DNA from: Rufibacter radiotolerans
Lineage (GTDB): Bacteria > Bacteroidota > Bacteroidia > Cytophagales > Hymenobacteraceae
Length of the DNA: 64,000 nucleotides
Direction of reading: 5' to 3'
NCBI RefSeq assembly: GCF_001078055.1
Contig: NZ_CP010777.1
Location: forward strand, 1,138,408 to 1,202,407
Numbering within the stretch: the first letter of the stretch is position 1; every line of letters begins with the position of its first letter. This document shows, in pieces, positions 1 through 9,180 of this stretch. The position numbers and the translations under genes are program-made. The notes below the pieces were generated by a model. It saw only the letters and a program-made list of their open reading frames with translations, was not told the origin of the DNA and ran no database searches.

Positions 1-1
1 T

Positions 2-196
2 AAAAAAGGCACCACCATTATAGAACTTATACCTGATAAGTATACAAATCCCTGCTTTGCTACATTAGCTGTCCACAATGAGCTAAAGTATTTTCCTTGC
101 GTGTTTCCAACCATTACATATGAGGGGCGGCAGCAAGATTATGAATGGGAAATTGAGCTAAGTTCAATTGACTCTGTTTTGTCCAAATTAATTTAA
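2..196 (+). CDS. C-terminal fragment of a GT61-like glycosyltransferase (cut by window edge)
   Basis: An open frame enters from the left edge and stops with TAA at 194-196, giving 64 codons. The visible residues begin KKGTTIIELIPDKY and continue through a LAVHNELKYFPC stretch. This resembles the C-terminal end of GT61/DUF563 capsular glycosyltransferases, where a 'G..IIEL.P' strand is followed by a short helix and a strand. It lies 23 bp upstream of the next glycosyltransferase on the same strand, which fits a polysaccharide operon. Only the tail is visible, so the family call is tentative. Confidence 0.55.
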   Translation, partial: KKGTTIIELIPDKYTNPCFATLAVHNELKYFPCVFPTITYEGRQQDYEWEIELSSIDSVLSKLI

Positions 197-219
197 AACT
201 TTAATTACGAGAGTAATTA

Positions 220-2829
220 ATGAGTATTATGTTTTCCAAAAAAATAAAGATAAGTCTTACCCCTAGCCCAGCATTAAAGCAGCAAGAAATTAACGGGATA
301 ATAACGTATGAGTCTTTTGATAATGATCCTTTTTTTGAGATCTGGCCTCTGGACGGCATATTAAAAGCTGGCTGGTATAAAGTTGCTTTAGGGCTTAAGT
401 TGCAGCAAGGTGAAATTATTATTCCTAAAATTTATTTTGACTTTGGAAACGGATACTCTGAAGAATACCACTGGAAATTGTACTTCAGAGATGCAGAAGT
501 TTTAGGACTGGTTAAGCTTCCCTGGGATTGTTACAGACTTAGATTAGATGTTTCAGAGACTAATGTGGTATTTGAAGCTTCTGACTTGACTATTTTTAAA
601 CTTACAAAACCGCAAGCCATTTTCCAGTCCTTTAAGGTGCTTGAAAAAATTGGTGAAAGCAGGGCTTCGTTTCTCAAAAAGGTTGTTTATCAAAAAAACG
701 TAAAGGAAAGAAAGAAAATCCTGAAGTCGGTTTTTGACGGCTCCTATGTGCCCCTTCCTTACCATGAGTTACCAGCTATTGATGAAAAGCAAACTCAATT
801 TAATAAAGAAGTTGATATAGCCGAGTTATTAACCTATAGTACAATCCACGCGGAGAAGCTTAAGGAAACTAAGCGTAACCATGAAATCATATCGAAACTA
901 AATTATAGAGCCGATAACCAGGTGCCTGTAGACATTATTTTGCCTGTATACAATGGTTTGCATTTTTTAGAAAAATTAATACCCCAAATTTTTAGTAATA
1001 GTGACTTGCCCTTTACACTACATATCATAGATGATTGTAGCCCTGATCAAGAAGTTGTAGATTATCTGCAGGAAGCAGTACTTAAATATAATAACCTTAA
1101 TGTAACACGAAATACAACCAATTTAGGGTTTACTAAGACCGTTAATAAGCTGTTAAGTATTTGCCGGCAAGATGTAATAGTTTTGCTAAATAGTGACATT
1201 GAAGTCCCTGGAAACTGGTTATCTACACTAATAGCCCCTTTATTGTTAGATGATAAAATAGGCACTGTTACGCCCATGTCTAACTGTGCCACTATCTGTA
1301 GCTTTCCAAATTTAGGAGATAACCCCATATTAGATGGGTATGATGTAGAATCATTAAACGCCCCTCTTAAAGATTTCCAGACCTATTATGAAGAAATTCC
1401 TACAGGTGTTGGCTTCTGTATGGCCATAAATGGTAAGATGCTTACAAAAGTGGGTACCTTAAATGAAGAGGCTTTTCCTAGAGGTTACGGGGAAGAGGTG
1501 GACCTGTGTTTTAGGGCAAGAAAAAAGGGCTATAAAAGTGTCCTTAATTCTAATTTATTTATTTACCATAAACACGGAGGGAGTTTTGCCAGCGCAGAAA
1601 AGGTAAAGTTGCTGAATGAAAACCAAAAGAAATTAGAGGTGCTTCATCCTGAATTTAATCAGGTGCTTAAAAAGTATTTTAACAATAACACCTTTATTTT
1701 ACAAAAGCTTGCTTATTTTATAAAGATACTACAATCTGAAGGTAAACTGGTTTCTGTGTTTCTGGATCATGATTTAGGAGGCGGAACCAATGTATATGCA
1801 AGTAACTATTTGCTAAAAGAAAAGGAAAACTGCTTTCTTTATGGGCAGTATTTAAATCCGAACAGAAACGGCGACAAAAGAATTCTGTTTTCTCTTTCCT
1901 ATAAGAACTATAATCTAAAGTTTGGGATTGATGAAATTCAGACCTTGTTTGATTTGTTTGACTTTTACAACCTTAAAATAAACAAGATTGTAATAAATAA
2001 CTTAGTAAGTTACCATAATAGCTTGCTGTTGGCTAAGCAAATTATTGAGTACAAGAAGAAGAATAGTGATGTCTTCCTGCAAGCCTTAGGGCATGACTTC
2101 TTTTTTATATGTCCTAATTTCCTTTTGTTTAGAGACAACAAAGAGTTTTGTGGCGTGCCCACTGATTTAAGTGAGTGTATTACCTGTCTGAAGGGGATTA
2201 GTAAAAACATTGATCCTCAATTGGTGCCAAATGACTTCACCACTGTAGAAGAGTGGAGGAGAACCTGGGGCGACCTACTTACTGTCTATGCCAATGAATT
2301 AGTGGTGTTTAGTGAATCTACTAAAGCTTTATTTCTGAAGGTTTGGCCGTTGTTAAGTACTAAAATTCAATTAACGCCGCATTCTTTGGTTGGGTTTACC
2401 AAAAATGAGAAACGTATATTAAATATTGGTATTTTAGGAAATATACATTCTGTAGCGAAGGGGGCTAGGTTTATTCAAGAACTGGCCATTTATATACAGC
2501 AGAATAATCTGCATCATTTTAAGCTGATTAATTTTGGGGGGATACAATCCACGTTTGATCATCCTGCTATAATCAAAACAGGAGGCTATTCATTAAATGA
2601 GCTTCACTTTAAACTGGCGCAAAATAAGGTTGATGTCATTTTTATTCCATCTGTATGGTCTGAAACCTTCTCTTACACTACGCTGGAAGCTATAGAGACT
2701 GGAATTCCAACCGCTTGCTTTAAGTTAGGAGGCCAGTTTGACCAAGTAAGGCATTACGATAAAGGAATTGTGGTAGAAGAGATTAATCCTGAAGCCTTTA
2801 TCAACGCAGTTACTAATTACTTCAACTAG
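220..2829 (+). CDS. Two-domain glycosyltransferase, GT2 followed by GT4-like
   Basis: An 869-residue protein probably acting at the cytoplasmic face of the inner membrane in surface glycan assembly. Residues 1-230 match nothing I recognise. A GT2 domain starts near residue 236 with VDIILPVYNG, has an IIDDCSP strand, a LLNSDIEVP metal/sugar-nucleotide segment and a GYGEEVDLCFRARKKG acceptor-side motif near 421. From about residue 735 a GT4-like C-terminal half carries ILGNIHSVAKG and IFIPSVWSETFSYTTLEA, the usual donor-binding region. No signal peptide or membrane segment is evident. The start at 220 (ATG) has a second in-frame ATG at 229, and I cannot choose firmly between them. The gene is AT-rich compared with the rest of the window. 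It ends 9 bp before the next gene, so the two are probably co-transcribed. Confidence 0.85.
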   Translation: MSIMFSKKIKISLTPSPALKQQEINGIITYESFDNDPFFEIWPLDGILKAGWYKVALGLKLQQGEIIIPKIYFDFGNGYSEEYHWKLYFRDAEVLGLVKLPWDCYRLRLDVSETNVVFEASDLTIFKLTKPQAIFQSFKVLEKIGESRASFLKKVVYQKNVKERKKILKSVFDGSYVPLPYHELPAIDEKQTQFNKEVDIAELLTYSTIHAEKLKETKRNHEIISKLNYRADNQVPVDIILPVYNGLHFLEKLIPQIFSNSDLPFTLHIIDDCSPDQEVVDYLQEAVLKYNNLNVTRNTTNLGFTKTVNKLLSICRQDVIVLLNSDIEVPGNWLSTLIAPLLLDDKIGTVTPMSNCATICSFPNLGDNPILDGYDVESLNAPLKDFQTYYEEIPTGVGFCMAINGKMLTKVGTLNEEAFPRGYGEEVDLCFRARKKGYKSVLNSNLFIYHKHGGSFASAEKVKLLNENQKKLEVLHPEFNQVLKKYFNNNTFILQKLAYFIKILQSEGKLVSVFLDHDLGGGTNVYASNYLLKEKENCFLYGQYLNPNRNGDKRILFSLSYKNYNLKFGIDEIQTLFDLFDFYNLKINKIVINNLVSYHNSLLLAKQIIEYKKKNSDVFLQALGHDFFFICPNFLLFRDNKEFCGVPTDLSECITCLKGISKNIDPQLVPNDFTTVEEWRRTWGDLLTVYANELVVFSESTKALFLKVWPLLSTKIQLTPHSLVGFTKNEKRILNIGILGNIHSVAKGARFIQELAIYIQQNNLHHFKLINFGGIQSTFDHPAIIKTGGYSLNELHFKLAQNKVDVIFIPSVWSETFSYTTLEAIETGIPTACFKLGGQFDQVRHYDKGIVVEEINPEAFINAVTNYFN

Positions 2830-2838
2830 TATACCCAG

Positions 2839-3558
2839 ATGGAGACGTTCAAGTGTGCTATTCTATACCATAACTACTATAGCATAGACGGGATTGAAGA
2901 TATCAGGAATCGTATTAGCCTGTTAACTGGCCATAAGGTTTTACTATTGGTTAGTTTGTCTGAGAAATTGTTTCTGGAAGGCAATTTTAAGAATTCTGAA
3001 ACGGAGAAGTTTGTTATTTCCACCAATAAAGGAAAAGATATTGGTGGAAAGCTTCTGTTGATAGACCTGGTTCAGAAATTGTACCCCCAAATTCCTTACC
3101 TGATCTTGTTGCACGATAAAAGGAGTTACCAAAAATTCTCTGGAAATCTTGAAAAGGAAAAGTTGTTTGAAATCATTCAGCCCGCAAAATTTAGTGCCAT
3201 TTTAGAATTGATGGAAAATGATAAAAGCGTGGGTATTGTAGGTACCAAGTCTACGCTCAGAAACGAGTTCCAGCCAACTACGGGTACTTTCAATACTACA
3301 AATAATACCCTTTTAAAGCAGTTAAGCCAGCGGTATAACCTAACACCTGCAGGATACCAGTTTGTGGGGGGGACCATGTTTTGGGTAAAGACTTCTGTCT
3401 TCCTTGGTTTTTTTGGCAAAAATAATCCTGTTGAAATCCGGGGATCCTTGGAGAGCGGAAACATCTTGGATGGCAAAAATGGTACTATCACCCATTCCTG
3501 GGAAAGACTTTTATGTTGGATTGTCACTTCCAGCGGATTTAAAATTATTGGTATTTAG
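2839..3558 (+). CDS. RgpF-like (rhamnan synthesis protein F family) protein
   Basis: A 239-residue protein with the hallmarks of the RgpF family, which takes part in rhamnose-containing polysaccharide synthesis. The visible motifs are NKGKDIGGKLLLID near residue 55, a LLHDKRS strand near 95, GFVGGTMFW-like sequence (here QFVGGTMFW) near 178, and HSWERLLCW near the C-terminus, matching the conserved 'HSWERLF' end of the family. The gene starts 9 bp after the upstream glycosyltransferase. Its stop codon abuts the ATG of the next gene with no spacer, so translational coupling is likely. The substrate cannot be read from sequence. Confidence 0.75.
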   Translation: METFKCAILYHNYYSIDGIEDIRNRISLLTGHKVLLLVSLSEKLFLEGNFKNSETEKFVISTNKGKDIGGKLLLIDLVQKLYPQIPYLILLHDKRSYQKFSGNLEKEKLFEIIQPAKFSAILELMENDKSVGIVGTKSTLRNEFQPTTGTFNTTNNTLLKQLSQRYNLTPAGYQFVGGTMFWVKTSVFLGFFGKNNPVEIRGSLESGNILDGKNGTITHSWERLLCWIVTSSGFKIIGI

Positions 3559-4425
3559 ATGTTTAATCAGGTCTGCATTCGCTCAAACCAACTCACCCAG
3601 GTAAGAGAAGTATTTTCCCTTATAGGTAATACATCTATTTCATTTACCCATGGCGTAGAGGAACCGGAGCCAGGTTTTGTTCTGGATTTAACTTCTTTCT
3701 ATTATGGGGAGGATGCGCCTACGGCCTCCTTTAACATTTTGGTACAGAACGCCTCTGGTCCGGATTTTCTGAACCAATTAGGTATCTTGTTTGCCCATCC
3801 TAGCTATTTAAGGACAGAAAGAGGCCTGTGCGTTTTTTATAATAACGCAGCACTTGGCTTACGGGGGCTTCTAGAAAATTTCCTTACCAGGCAAGGGTTC
3901 ACTGAGTTTGTTCTGGAGGGGGTAACGTGTGACATAATGCCCTCAGAGAACCTTACCTGGCATTTGCTTCCTGGCACTTTGCTAATGAATGACACCAAGG
4001 TTTCATCTTTTACTTATTTTTACCAGGAGTACCTGAACCACAGATACCAATACCAAGATTTTTTGCTTCTTACTCCAGGTAAGCTAAACACCCTGAAAGG
4101 GGTAGTAGAGGAAATAGAGAAAGCCAGCAAAGCCTTCCAAGAAAACCGGCCTCACTTGGCGGCTTTGTTTAAGGACTTGTATGCCCTGCATAAGCAAAAT
4201 CACCATTTGGCCTTGCTAGCTGACATACGGGCAAAAGAAATAACTACCCTTCATGAACTGTTCCGGGAAAATGCCCAGCATAAGGAAACAGAGTATATTC
4301 TGAATTTCTACACGCAGGAATACGAGGTGTTGCCATTATGGTATAAGCGCATGGGGCACATCATTAAGGCGGTAATGGGCAAGCGCACCTGGAAGTCCTT
4401 GTTACCTAAAGCTGAGGCAAGGTAA
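3559..4425 (+). CDS. Unknown protein of the polysaccharide locus
   Basis: A 288-residue protein that I do not recognise. The N-terminal ~170 residues are mixed and strand-rich, with no nucleotide-sugar motif. The C-terminal ~110 residues are predicted helical (EEIEKASKAFQE, then LHELFRENAQHKE). It ends in a basic YTQEYEVLPLWYKRMGHIIK tail of the kind often seen at the ends of glycan-locus glycosyltransferases. There is no signal peptide or transmembrane segment. It sits directly between the RgpF-like gene (zero spacing) and a GT4/GT2 fusion (1 bp spacing), so a role in the same glycan assembly, perhaps as a partner protein, is inferred from context only. Confidence 0.7.
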   Translation: MFNQVCIRSNQLTQVREVFSLIGNTSISFTHGVEEPEPGFVLDLTSFYYGEDAPTASFNILVQNASGPDFLNQLGILFAHPSYLRTERGLCVFYNNAALGLRGLLENFLTRQGFTEFVLEGVTCDIMPSENLTWHLLPGTLLMNDTKVSSFTYFYQEYLNHRYQYQDFLLLTPGKLNTLKGVVEEIEKASKAFQENRPHLAALFKDLYALHKQNHHLALLADIRAKEITTLHELFRENAQHKETEYILNFYTQEYEVLPLWYKRMGHIIKAVMGKRTWKSLLPKAEAR

Positions 4426-4426
4426 C

Positions 4427-6589
4427 ATGATTAAATACTGGCTTCTAACTACAGAATATCCCCCTTTCCATGGGGGCGGGATTAGCACGTATTGCCTTCA
4501 TACAGCGCGCATGTTGCAGGATAATGGATATCAGGTAACTGTCTTTCTGTCAGATAACCAGGTCCAAGACTATAGCAACTCTATAGAGAAAGGTGTGCAA
4601 GTGGTGCGGTTCAATGTAAACAGCCTTTCTGAGAAGATGGACCTTGATTACTCGGCCCGGCTCAGTTACGCCTTTGTAAATGTTTTAAAAAAGGTGGTTG
4701 ACCTACATGGGAAACCAGATATCATAGAGGCGCAAGATTACCTGGGAGTTGGGTACTACCTCCTCCAGTTCAAGCATACCCTCTCTGAGCCTTTTGTCTC
4801 TATACCGGTACTACTTACCTTACATTCTCCTGCATTCTTGTATTTGGAGTACAATAGGGTAGCCACCTATAAGTTTCCTGAATTCTGGATCTGTGAAATG
4901 GAGAAACAGGCTATTGTATCGGCTTCTTATCTGGTGACCCCTACAGAGTTTTTGGCCAAAGAAATAGATAAGACGTTTCCCCTGGATAAAAACAAAGTTT
5001 CACTTGTGCCTAACCCATATCAACGGGTAAACCGGGAACTTGACATCCAAGCAGATATTACTCCGGGCAAAGTAGTCTATTATGGAAAGTTATCCAGGCA
5101 AAAAGGAAGCTTTGCATTGTTGGCTTACTTTAAAGATCTATGGGACGAAGGCCATACCTGCCAATTGTACATGGTGGGTGCAATAGATATTGTCTACCAT
5201 GTAGAAATGCGCACCATGGGTGATATTCTACAACAGAAATACCAAGCCTACATCAAAAAAGGATTATTGCATTTCGTTGGCAAAATTACGCCCCAAGAGG
5301 CAGCGGCTTATGTAGCAGATGCGCAAGTAGTGGTTTTTCCTAGCCTGATAGATAACCTGCCTTATGCGGTTATTGAAATGATGGACTTAGGCAAGGTGGT
5401 GTTAGCCTCTAAACAGGGCGGTCAGCGGGAAATTATTGAAGACGGCAAGACAGGGTTTCTGTTTGACCATAGTATTTCAGGCGATTTTAAACAACAACTC
5501 ACGCGTATTCTAGAGTTAAGCACTCAAGAGCTTATCGACATAGGGAAGCGTGCGCAAAAAAGTATCCTGGAAAAATATTCTTACGCCACCATCTTTCCCC
5601 AAAAGGCAAAAGTAATTCAGGCACTTTTAGAAACCGGGGTGCCGCCGGTGGCAGAGAAATTCCCTTTTGTGTACCAGGAAGCTTTTGCCACGGTACCGGC
5701 GCAGAATGATATGCTAACAGTCATCATCCCATTCTATAACATGGGACAATATATCAATGAAACTCTCCAGTCTGTTCTCGCTTCTGATTACCCGCACCTT
5801 GAACTTATAATCATTGATGACGGAAGCACTGAGGCTCAAAGTATTCAAGTGCTGCAGGAAATAGAGAAAGATCCTAAAATCACCGTTCTAAGAAAACAAA
5901 ATGAAGGCCTGGCTACGGCCAGAAATTTTGGCGCCTCAAAGGCTGCAGGCTCTTACATAGCCTTTCTGGATGCGGATGATAAAGTAAGCCCTACGTATTA
6001 TTTTAAAGCCATCTCAATATTAAAAGCATACTCCAATGTTTTTTTTGTAGGGTGCTGGGTCCAATATTTTGGAAGGTCAGAAAAGACTTGGATCACCTTT
6101 AATCCCCAGCCGCCTTATTTATTAACGCACAACATGATCAATAGCAGTGGGTTAGTCTATAAGAAAGACGCTTTCCTAATGGCCGGGCAGAATGATGCCC
6201 AACTGGAGTTTGGACTGGAAGACTATGATAGTGTTTTGGGCTTGGTAAAACATGGATTCAATGGAGTAGCAATTCCAGAATTCCATTTCCATTATAGGGT
6301 AAGAAAGGGTTCTATGTTCAGGAGCCTGAACAAGAACAAGTTGGTATTCTCTTACAAATACATTGCAGAAAAACATTCTTTGCTTTTTAGTAAATTCGGG
6401 CCTCAAATTTCCCATTTGCTTACTGCAAACGGGCCTGGTTTCTTCTATGAGAGCCCTACTGAAGAAATTAATTTAAAATTAGGTTCAGGTTTAACAAGTT
6501 CAGTTAAATCTTTTGGAAAAAAGGTGGTGAATAAAAACGCTGCCTTAAAGAAAATGGCACTTTTTGGATTAAGATTACTTAAATATTAA
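4427..6589 (+). CDS. GT4-GT2 fusion glycosyltransferase
   Basis: A 720-residue bifunctional glycosyltransferase. Residues 1-400 form a GT4 (GT-B fold) unit: TTEYPPFHGGGISTYC at the N-terminus, VYYGKLSRQKGSF near 220, and VVVFPSLIDNLPYAVIEMM with the EX7E-type region near 305. From about residue 428 a GT2 (GT-A) domain begins with LTVIIPFYNMGQYI, followed by IIIDDGSTE and AFLDADDKVSP, the last holding the DxD-type metal site. The domain order is the reverse of the upstream GT2/GT4 protein, so the operon holds two two-step enzymes. The gene starts 1 bp after the previous stop. Codon composition is less AT-rich than in the first and last genes of the locus. Confidence 0.9.
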   Translation: MIKYWLLTTEYPPFHGGGISTYCLHTARMLQDNGYQVTVFLSDNQVQDYSNSIEKGVQVVRFNVNSLSEKMDLDYSARLSYAFVNVLKKVVDLHGKPDIIEAQDYLGVGYYLLQFKHTLSEPFVSIPVLLTLHSPAFLYLEYNRVATYKFPEFWICEMEKQAIVSASYLVTPTEFLAKEIDKTFPLDKNKVSLVPNPYQRVNRELDIQADITPGKVVYYGKLSRQKGSFALLAYFKDLWDEGHTCQLYMVGAIDIVYHVEMRTMGDILQQKYQAYIKKGLLHFVGKITPQEAAAYVADAQVVVFPSLIDNLPYAVIEMMDLGKVVLASKQGGQREIIEDGKTGFLFDHSISGDFKQQLTRILELSTQELIDIGKRAQKSILEKYSYATIFPQKAKVIQALLETGVPPVAEKFPFVYQEAFATVPAQNDMLTVIIPFYNMGQYINETLQSVLASDYPHLELIIIDDGSTEAQSIQVLQEIEKDPKITVLRKQNEGLATARNFGASKAAGSYIAFLDADDKVSPTYYFKAISILKAYSNVFFVGCWVQYFGRSEKTWITFNPQPPYLLTHNMINSSGLVYKKDAFLMAGQNDAQLEFGLEDYDSVLGLVKHGFNGVAIPEFHFHYRVRKGSMFRSLNKNKLVFSYKYIAEKHSLLFSKFGPQISHLLTANGPGFFYESPTEEINLKLGSGLTSSVKSFGKKVVNKNAALKKMALFGLRLLKY

Positions 6590-6593
6590 TTAA

Positions 6594-7391
6594 ATGATTA
6601 CAACTGTTTACAAAGACTGGATTAGGCAAAGCAATAAACTGGAGAGACTCTTTTTATTGGCTAAGATTGAATTTAAATTACGATACTATGAAAATAGGCT
6701 AGGCTTGTTTTGGGCCGTTATCAAGCCTTTAATGGACTTAGCTATTTATTATATAGTTTTTAAAACTATTATGAAGCAGGGCGTGGATAACTACGCGTCT
6801 TTTCTTTTTATTGGTCTAATATTTTATAATTTTTTCTTAGAAAGCACCAGTGGCACTGTTTCTATTTTAAATACTAAAAAGTATTTATATGAATACAGTA
6901 ATATGAATAAGCTGGAAATTTATATATCTACTTTGCTGAGTAATTCTATTGGCTTTCTTTTTAACCTCACCGTTTTTACTTTCTTTTATTTAGTAATAGA
7001 ACCCGGAGATAATATAATTACCTGGAAGGCAGTGTTTATTGTTCCCCTTTTCTTTAATATGTTCATTTTGGCGTTGGGATTTTCTTTAATCCTGTCAAAT
7101 GTTTATATAATAGCAAAAGATATAAGCCAGATTTGGATGGTGTTTACTACGCTGTTTTTCTTTGTGTCTCCAATTTTCTATAGGCTTCAGACCTTTAGAG
7201 AAAGTGTTCCTGGTGCTGATTATATCAATCCGTTTGCAGGTATTATTATAAATGCGCGTAAAGTAATAATGGAGGGCGTATATCCAGAGTGGGAGCTTTT
7301 CTATTTTGATTTTGGGTACGCCTTTCTGGTTTTAATGTTGGGATTAATTTTATTGAATAAGTTAGGAGCAAAGGCTTCTGAGAAATTGTAA
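6594..7391 (+). CDS. ABC-2 type polysaccharide export permease (Wzm/TagG type)
   Basis: A 265-residue integral membrane protein with about six hydrophobic segments and the N-terminal amphipathic LFLLAKIEFKLRYYENRLGLFWAVIKPL region typical of ABC-2 O-antigen and teichoic acid export permeases (this stretch spans residues 19-46). In the family it forms the channel that passes undecaprenyl-linked polysaccharide across the inner membrane, powered by the adjacent ATPase. The family-typical FVSPIFYR segment lies near residue 190. It starts 4 bp after the GT4-GT2 gene and is followed within 6 bp by the ATPase gene. The gene is AT-rich. Confidence 0.9.
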   Translation: MITTVYKDWIRQSNKLERLFLLAKIEFKLRYYENRLGLFWAVIKPLMDLAIYYIVFKTIMKQGVDNYASFLFIGLIFYNFFLESTSGTVSILNTKKYLYEYSNMNKLEIYISTLLSNSIGFLFNLTVFTFFYLVIEPGDNIITWKAVFIVPLFFNMFILALGFSLILSNVYIIAKDISQIWMVFTTLFFFVSPIFYRLQTFRESVPGADYINPFAGIIINARKVIMEGVYPEWELFYFDFGYAFLVLMLGLILLNKLGAKASEKL

Positions 7392-7397
7392 TTGGTT

Positions 7398-8132
7398 ATG
7401 GATAAGCAGATAGCTATAAAAGCAAGAAATATTAGTAAAACGTTTAAGATTACAGAAGACAGCCATAATACAGTCAAGCATCGTCTTTTCAATATATTTA
7501 ATCCGCCAAGAAGGAAGTTTGTGCCTGCTTTAAAAAGCTTGTCATTAGAAATAAAAAAAGGGGAGTGTATTGGGCTATTAGGACGTAATGGTTGTGGTAA
7601 ATCTACGCTGGTAAAATTATTGGCAGGGGTGTACCCTACAGACAGTGGCTACATTCAAATTAATGGTTCTACCATGCTCATGAACCTTGGAGTAGGTATG
7701 AGCCATGAACTTACGGCCAGAGAAAATATTTATGTTTCGGGGTCAGTACTAGGCTTAAAAATAAAACAGGTAGATGCCATTTTTGATGAAATCATTGCCT
7801 TTGCCGAGTTAGAAGACTTTGTAGACACCAAAATAAAGTTCTTCTCCTCTGGTATGGTTGCCCGATTAGGGTTTTCTGTGGCCGTTAATGCAGGAGCAGA
7901 TATTATGTTTTTAGATGAAGTTTTCGCGGTGGGCGATGCCAAATTTCAAGAGAAGGCCATTAAGGTTTTTGAAAGCTCCTGGATTGAAGGGAGAACCGTT
8001 ATTCTTGTGAGCCATAGCATGGAAACCATAAGAAAATATTGTCATAGGGCGGCTTATATGAAAAATGGCGAATTAAAATATATAGGTGACCCTACTACTG
8101 CTATAGATATGTACTTGGAGGATAACCAGTAA
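7398..8132 (+). CDS. ABC polysaccharide export ATPase (Wzt type, without carbohydrate-binding domain)
   Basis: A 244-residue ATPase partner of the preceding permease. The Walker A motif GRNGCGKST lies near residue 62, the signature is FFSSGMVARLGF near 150, Walker B is IMFLDEVFAVGD near 170, and the switch histidine is in LVSHSM near 204. The protein ends soon after the nucleotide-binding domain and lacks the C-terminal O-antigen-binding extension of longer Wzt proteins, which suggests chain-length control does not depend on recognition of a capped end. A TTG at 7392 could extend the frame by two residues, but I chose the ATG at 7398. This is the last gene of the tight operon, since a 217-bp gap follows. 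Confidence 0.9.
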   Translation: MDKQIAIKARNISKTFKITEDSHNTVKHRLFNIFNPPRRKFVPALKSLSLEIKKGECIGLLGRNGCGKSTLVKLLAGVYPTDSGYIQINGSTMLMNLGVGMSHELTARENIYVSGSVLGLKIKQVDAIFDEIIAFAELEDFVDTKIKFFSSGMVARLGFSVAVNAGADIMFLDEVFAVGDAKFQEKAIKVFESSWIEGRTVILVSHSMETIRKYCHRAAYMKNGELKYIGDPTTAIDMYLEDNQ

Positions 8133-8349
8133 ATTCAACGCCTGCAAAAGCAAAGTTTAAAATGGGTTATTTTTAAGGGAATTTATATCATTTAGGAATT
8201 AGAAGCGCCAAAGCTAGAATTCTCTACTGCAACTTTAAGGTATTTATATAGTTTGCCTATTGCCAAGTAAATTCTTTTTGGGTGTATGTTATAGGTATAG
8301 AGGAGTATTTATTCAGTTTGAGAATCAAAAGAAATTAAAAGGTAATTAT

Positions 8350-9078
8350 ATGGGATTGATAAATTTAGACGCTGAAAAAATTGAGGTTTTAAAAAGCCAT
8401 GGATTAGAGGTTCTCCCTGGAATGGTTCATATTGATAGCGACCTTTCATTTTCCTCCCCCTGCGGTGTGAAATGGTCTGTTACCGAGCAAGGGGTTGAAC
8501 TGGGCGCTTTTAGTTATATGGTCAGCGGATTCATTTGCGGAACTAAGATTGGGAGATACTGTTCTTTCGGGGAAAACATACAGATAGGGCGCCAAAGCCA
8601 TCCTTTGAACTGGATCAGTACATCGCCATTCCTGTACCTCAATAACAGCATGATTGTTCCTTTTAATGAGGATTTAAAAGAGGTCACCACACAAGAAATA
8701 CAATACTTACCTGTCCCGCCCACCAGCCTGCAGAGAACTGTCATAGGTAATGATGTCTGGATTGGGCATGGTGCTATGGTACTCCCTGGCGTCACAATTG
8801 GGGACGGGGCGATCATTGCAGCTGGTTCAGTTGTGACAAAAGATGTTCCGCCCTATGCCATAGTTGGAGGAAATCCTGCCAGCTTTATAAAGTTCAGATT
8901 ACCTTTTGAATTAATTTCTGAAATCCAGAAAACAGAATGGTGGAATTACAGCCCAAAGGTTCTGAATACGTTTCCGATTTGGTCGCCAACCCAATTTATT
9001 GAAGAATTCAACAAAGCGAAAGATCAACTGGAACCTTACCAAGGTGCTTTCCAAAAAGTAAGCGACATACTTAATTAA
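8350..9078 (+). CDS. CatB-like hexapeptide-repeat O-acetyltransferase
   Basis: A 242-residue left-handed beta-helix acyltransferase of the xenobiotic/CatB-type family, probably adding acetyl groups to sugars of the glycan made by this locus. The visible features are a [16 protein letters not shown] segment and the repeat block [20 protein letters not shown] with [19 protein letters not shown], which includes the family's active-site region. The open frame runs back to a TTG at 8260, but those extra 30 codons are not family-like. The ATG at 8350 is preceded by AAAAGG a few bases upstream, so I chose it. A 32-bp perfect inverted repeat follows the stop codon. Confidence 0.85.
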   Translation: MGLINLDAEKIEVLKSHGLEVLPGMVHIDSDLSFSSPCGVKWSVTEQGVELGAFSYMVSGFICGTKIGRYCSFGENIQIGRQSHPLNWISTSPFLYLNNSMIVPFNEDLKEVTTQEIQYLPVPPTSLQRTVIGNDVWIGHGAMVLPGVTIGDGAIIAAGSVVTKDVPPYAIVGGNPASFIKFRLPFELISEIQKTEWWNYSPKVLNTFPIWSPTQFIEEFNKAKDQLEPYQGAFQKVSDILN

Positions 9079-9080
9079 AT

Positions 9081-9153
9081 ATCTATATAAATCAGAAGAC
9101 AGTCCATAAAGAAGTAAACGCTCTTTATGGACTGTCTTCTGATTTATATAGAT
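9081..9153. terminator. Bidirectional terminator-like hairpin with 32-bp perfect stem
   Basis: The arms 9081-9112 and 9122-9153 are exact reverse complements, with a 9-nt loop. It lies between two convergent genes (8350-9078 plus; 9181-10446 minus) and so could end transcription from both sides. The stem is AT-rich and far longer than a usual intrinsic terminator. Confidence 0.75.
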
Positions 9154-9180
9154 AGACACCGAAAACGAAATTTCGGGGCC

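Noticed and set aside
8260-8349. 30-codon extension of the acetyltransferase from a TTG
   Set aside because: The extension is not family-like, and the ATG at 8350 has an AAAAGG sequence upstream.
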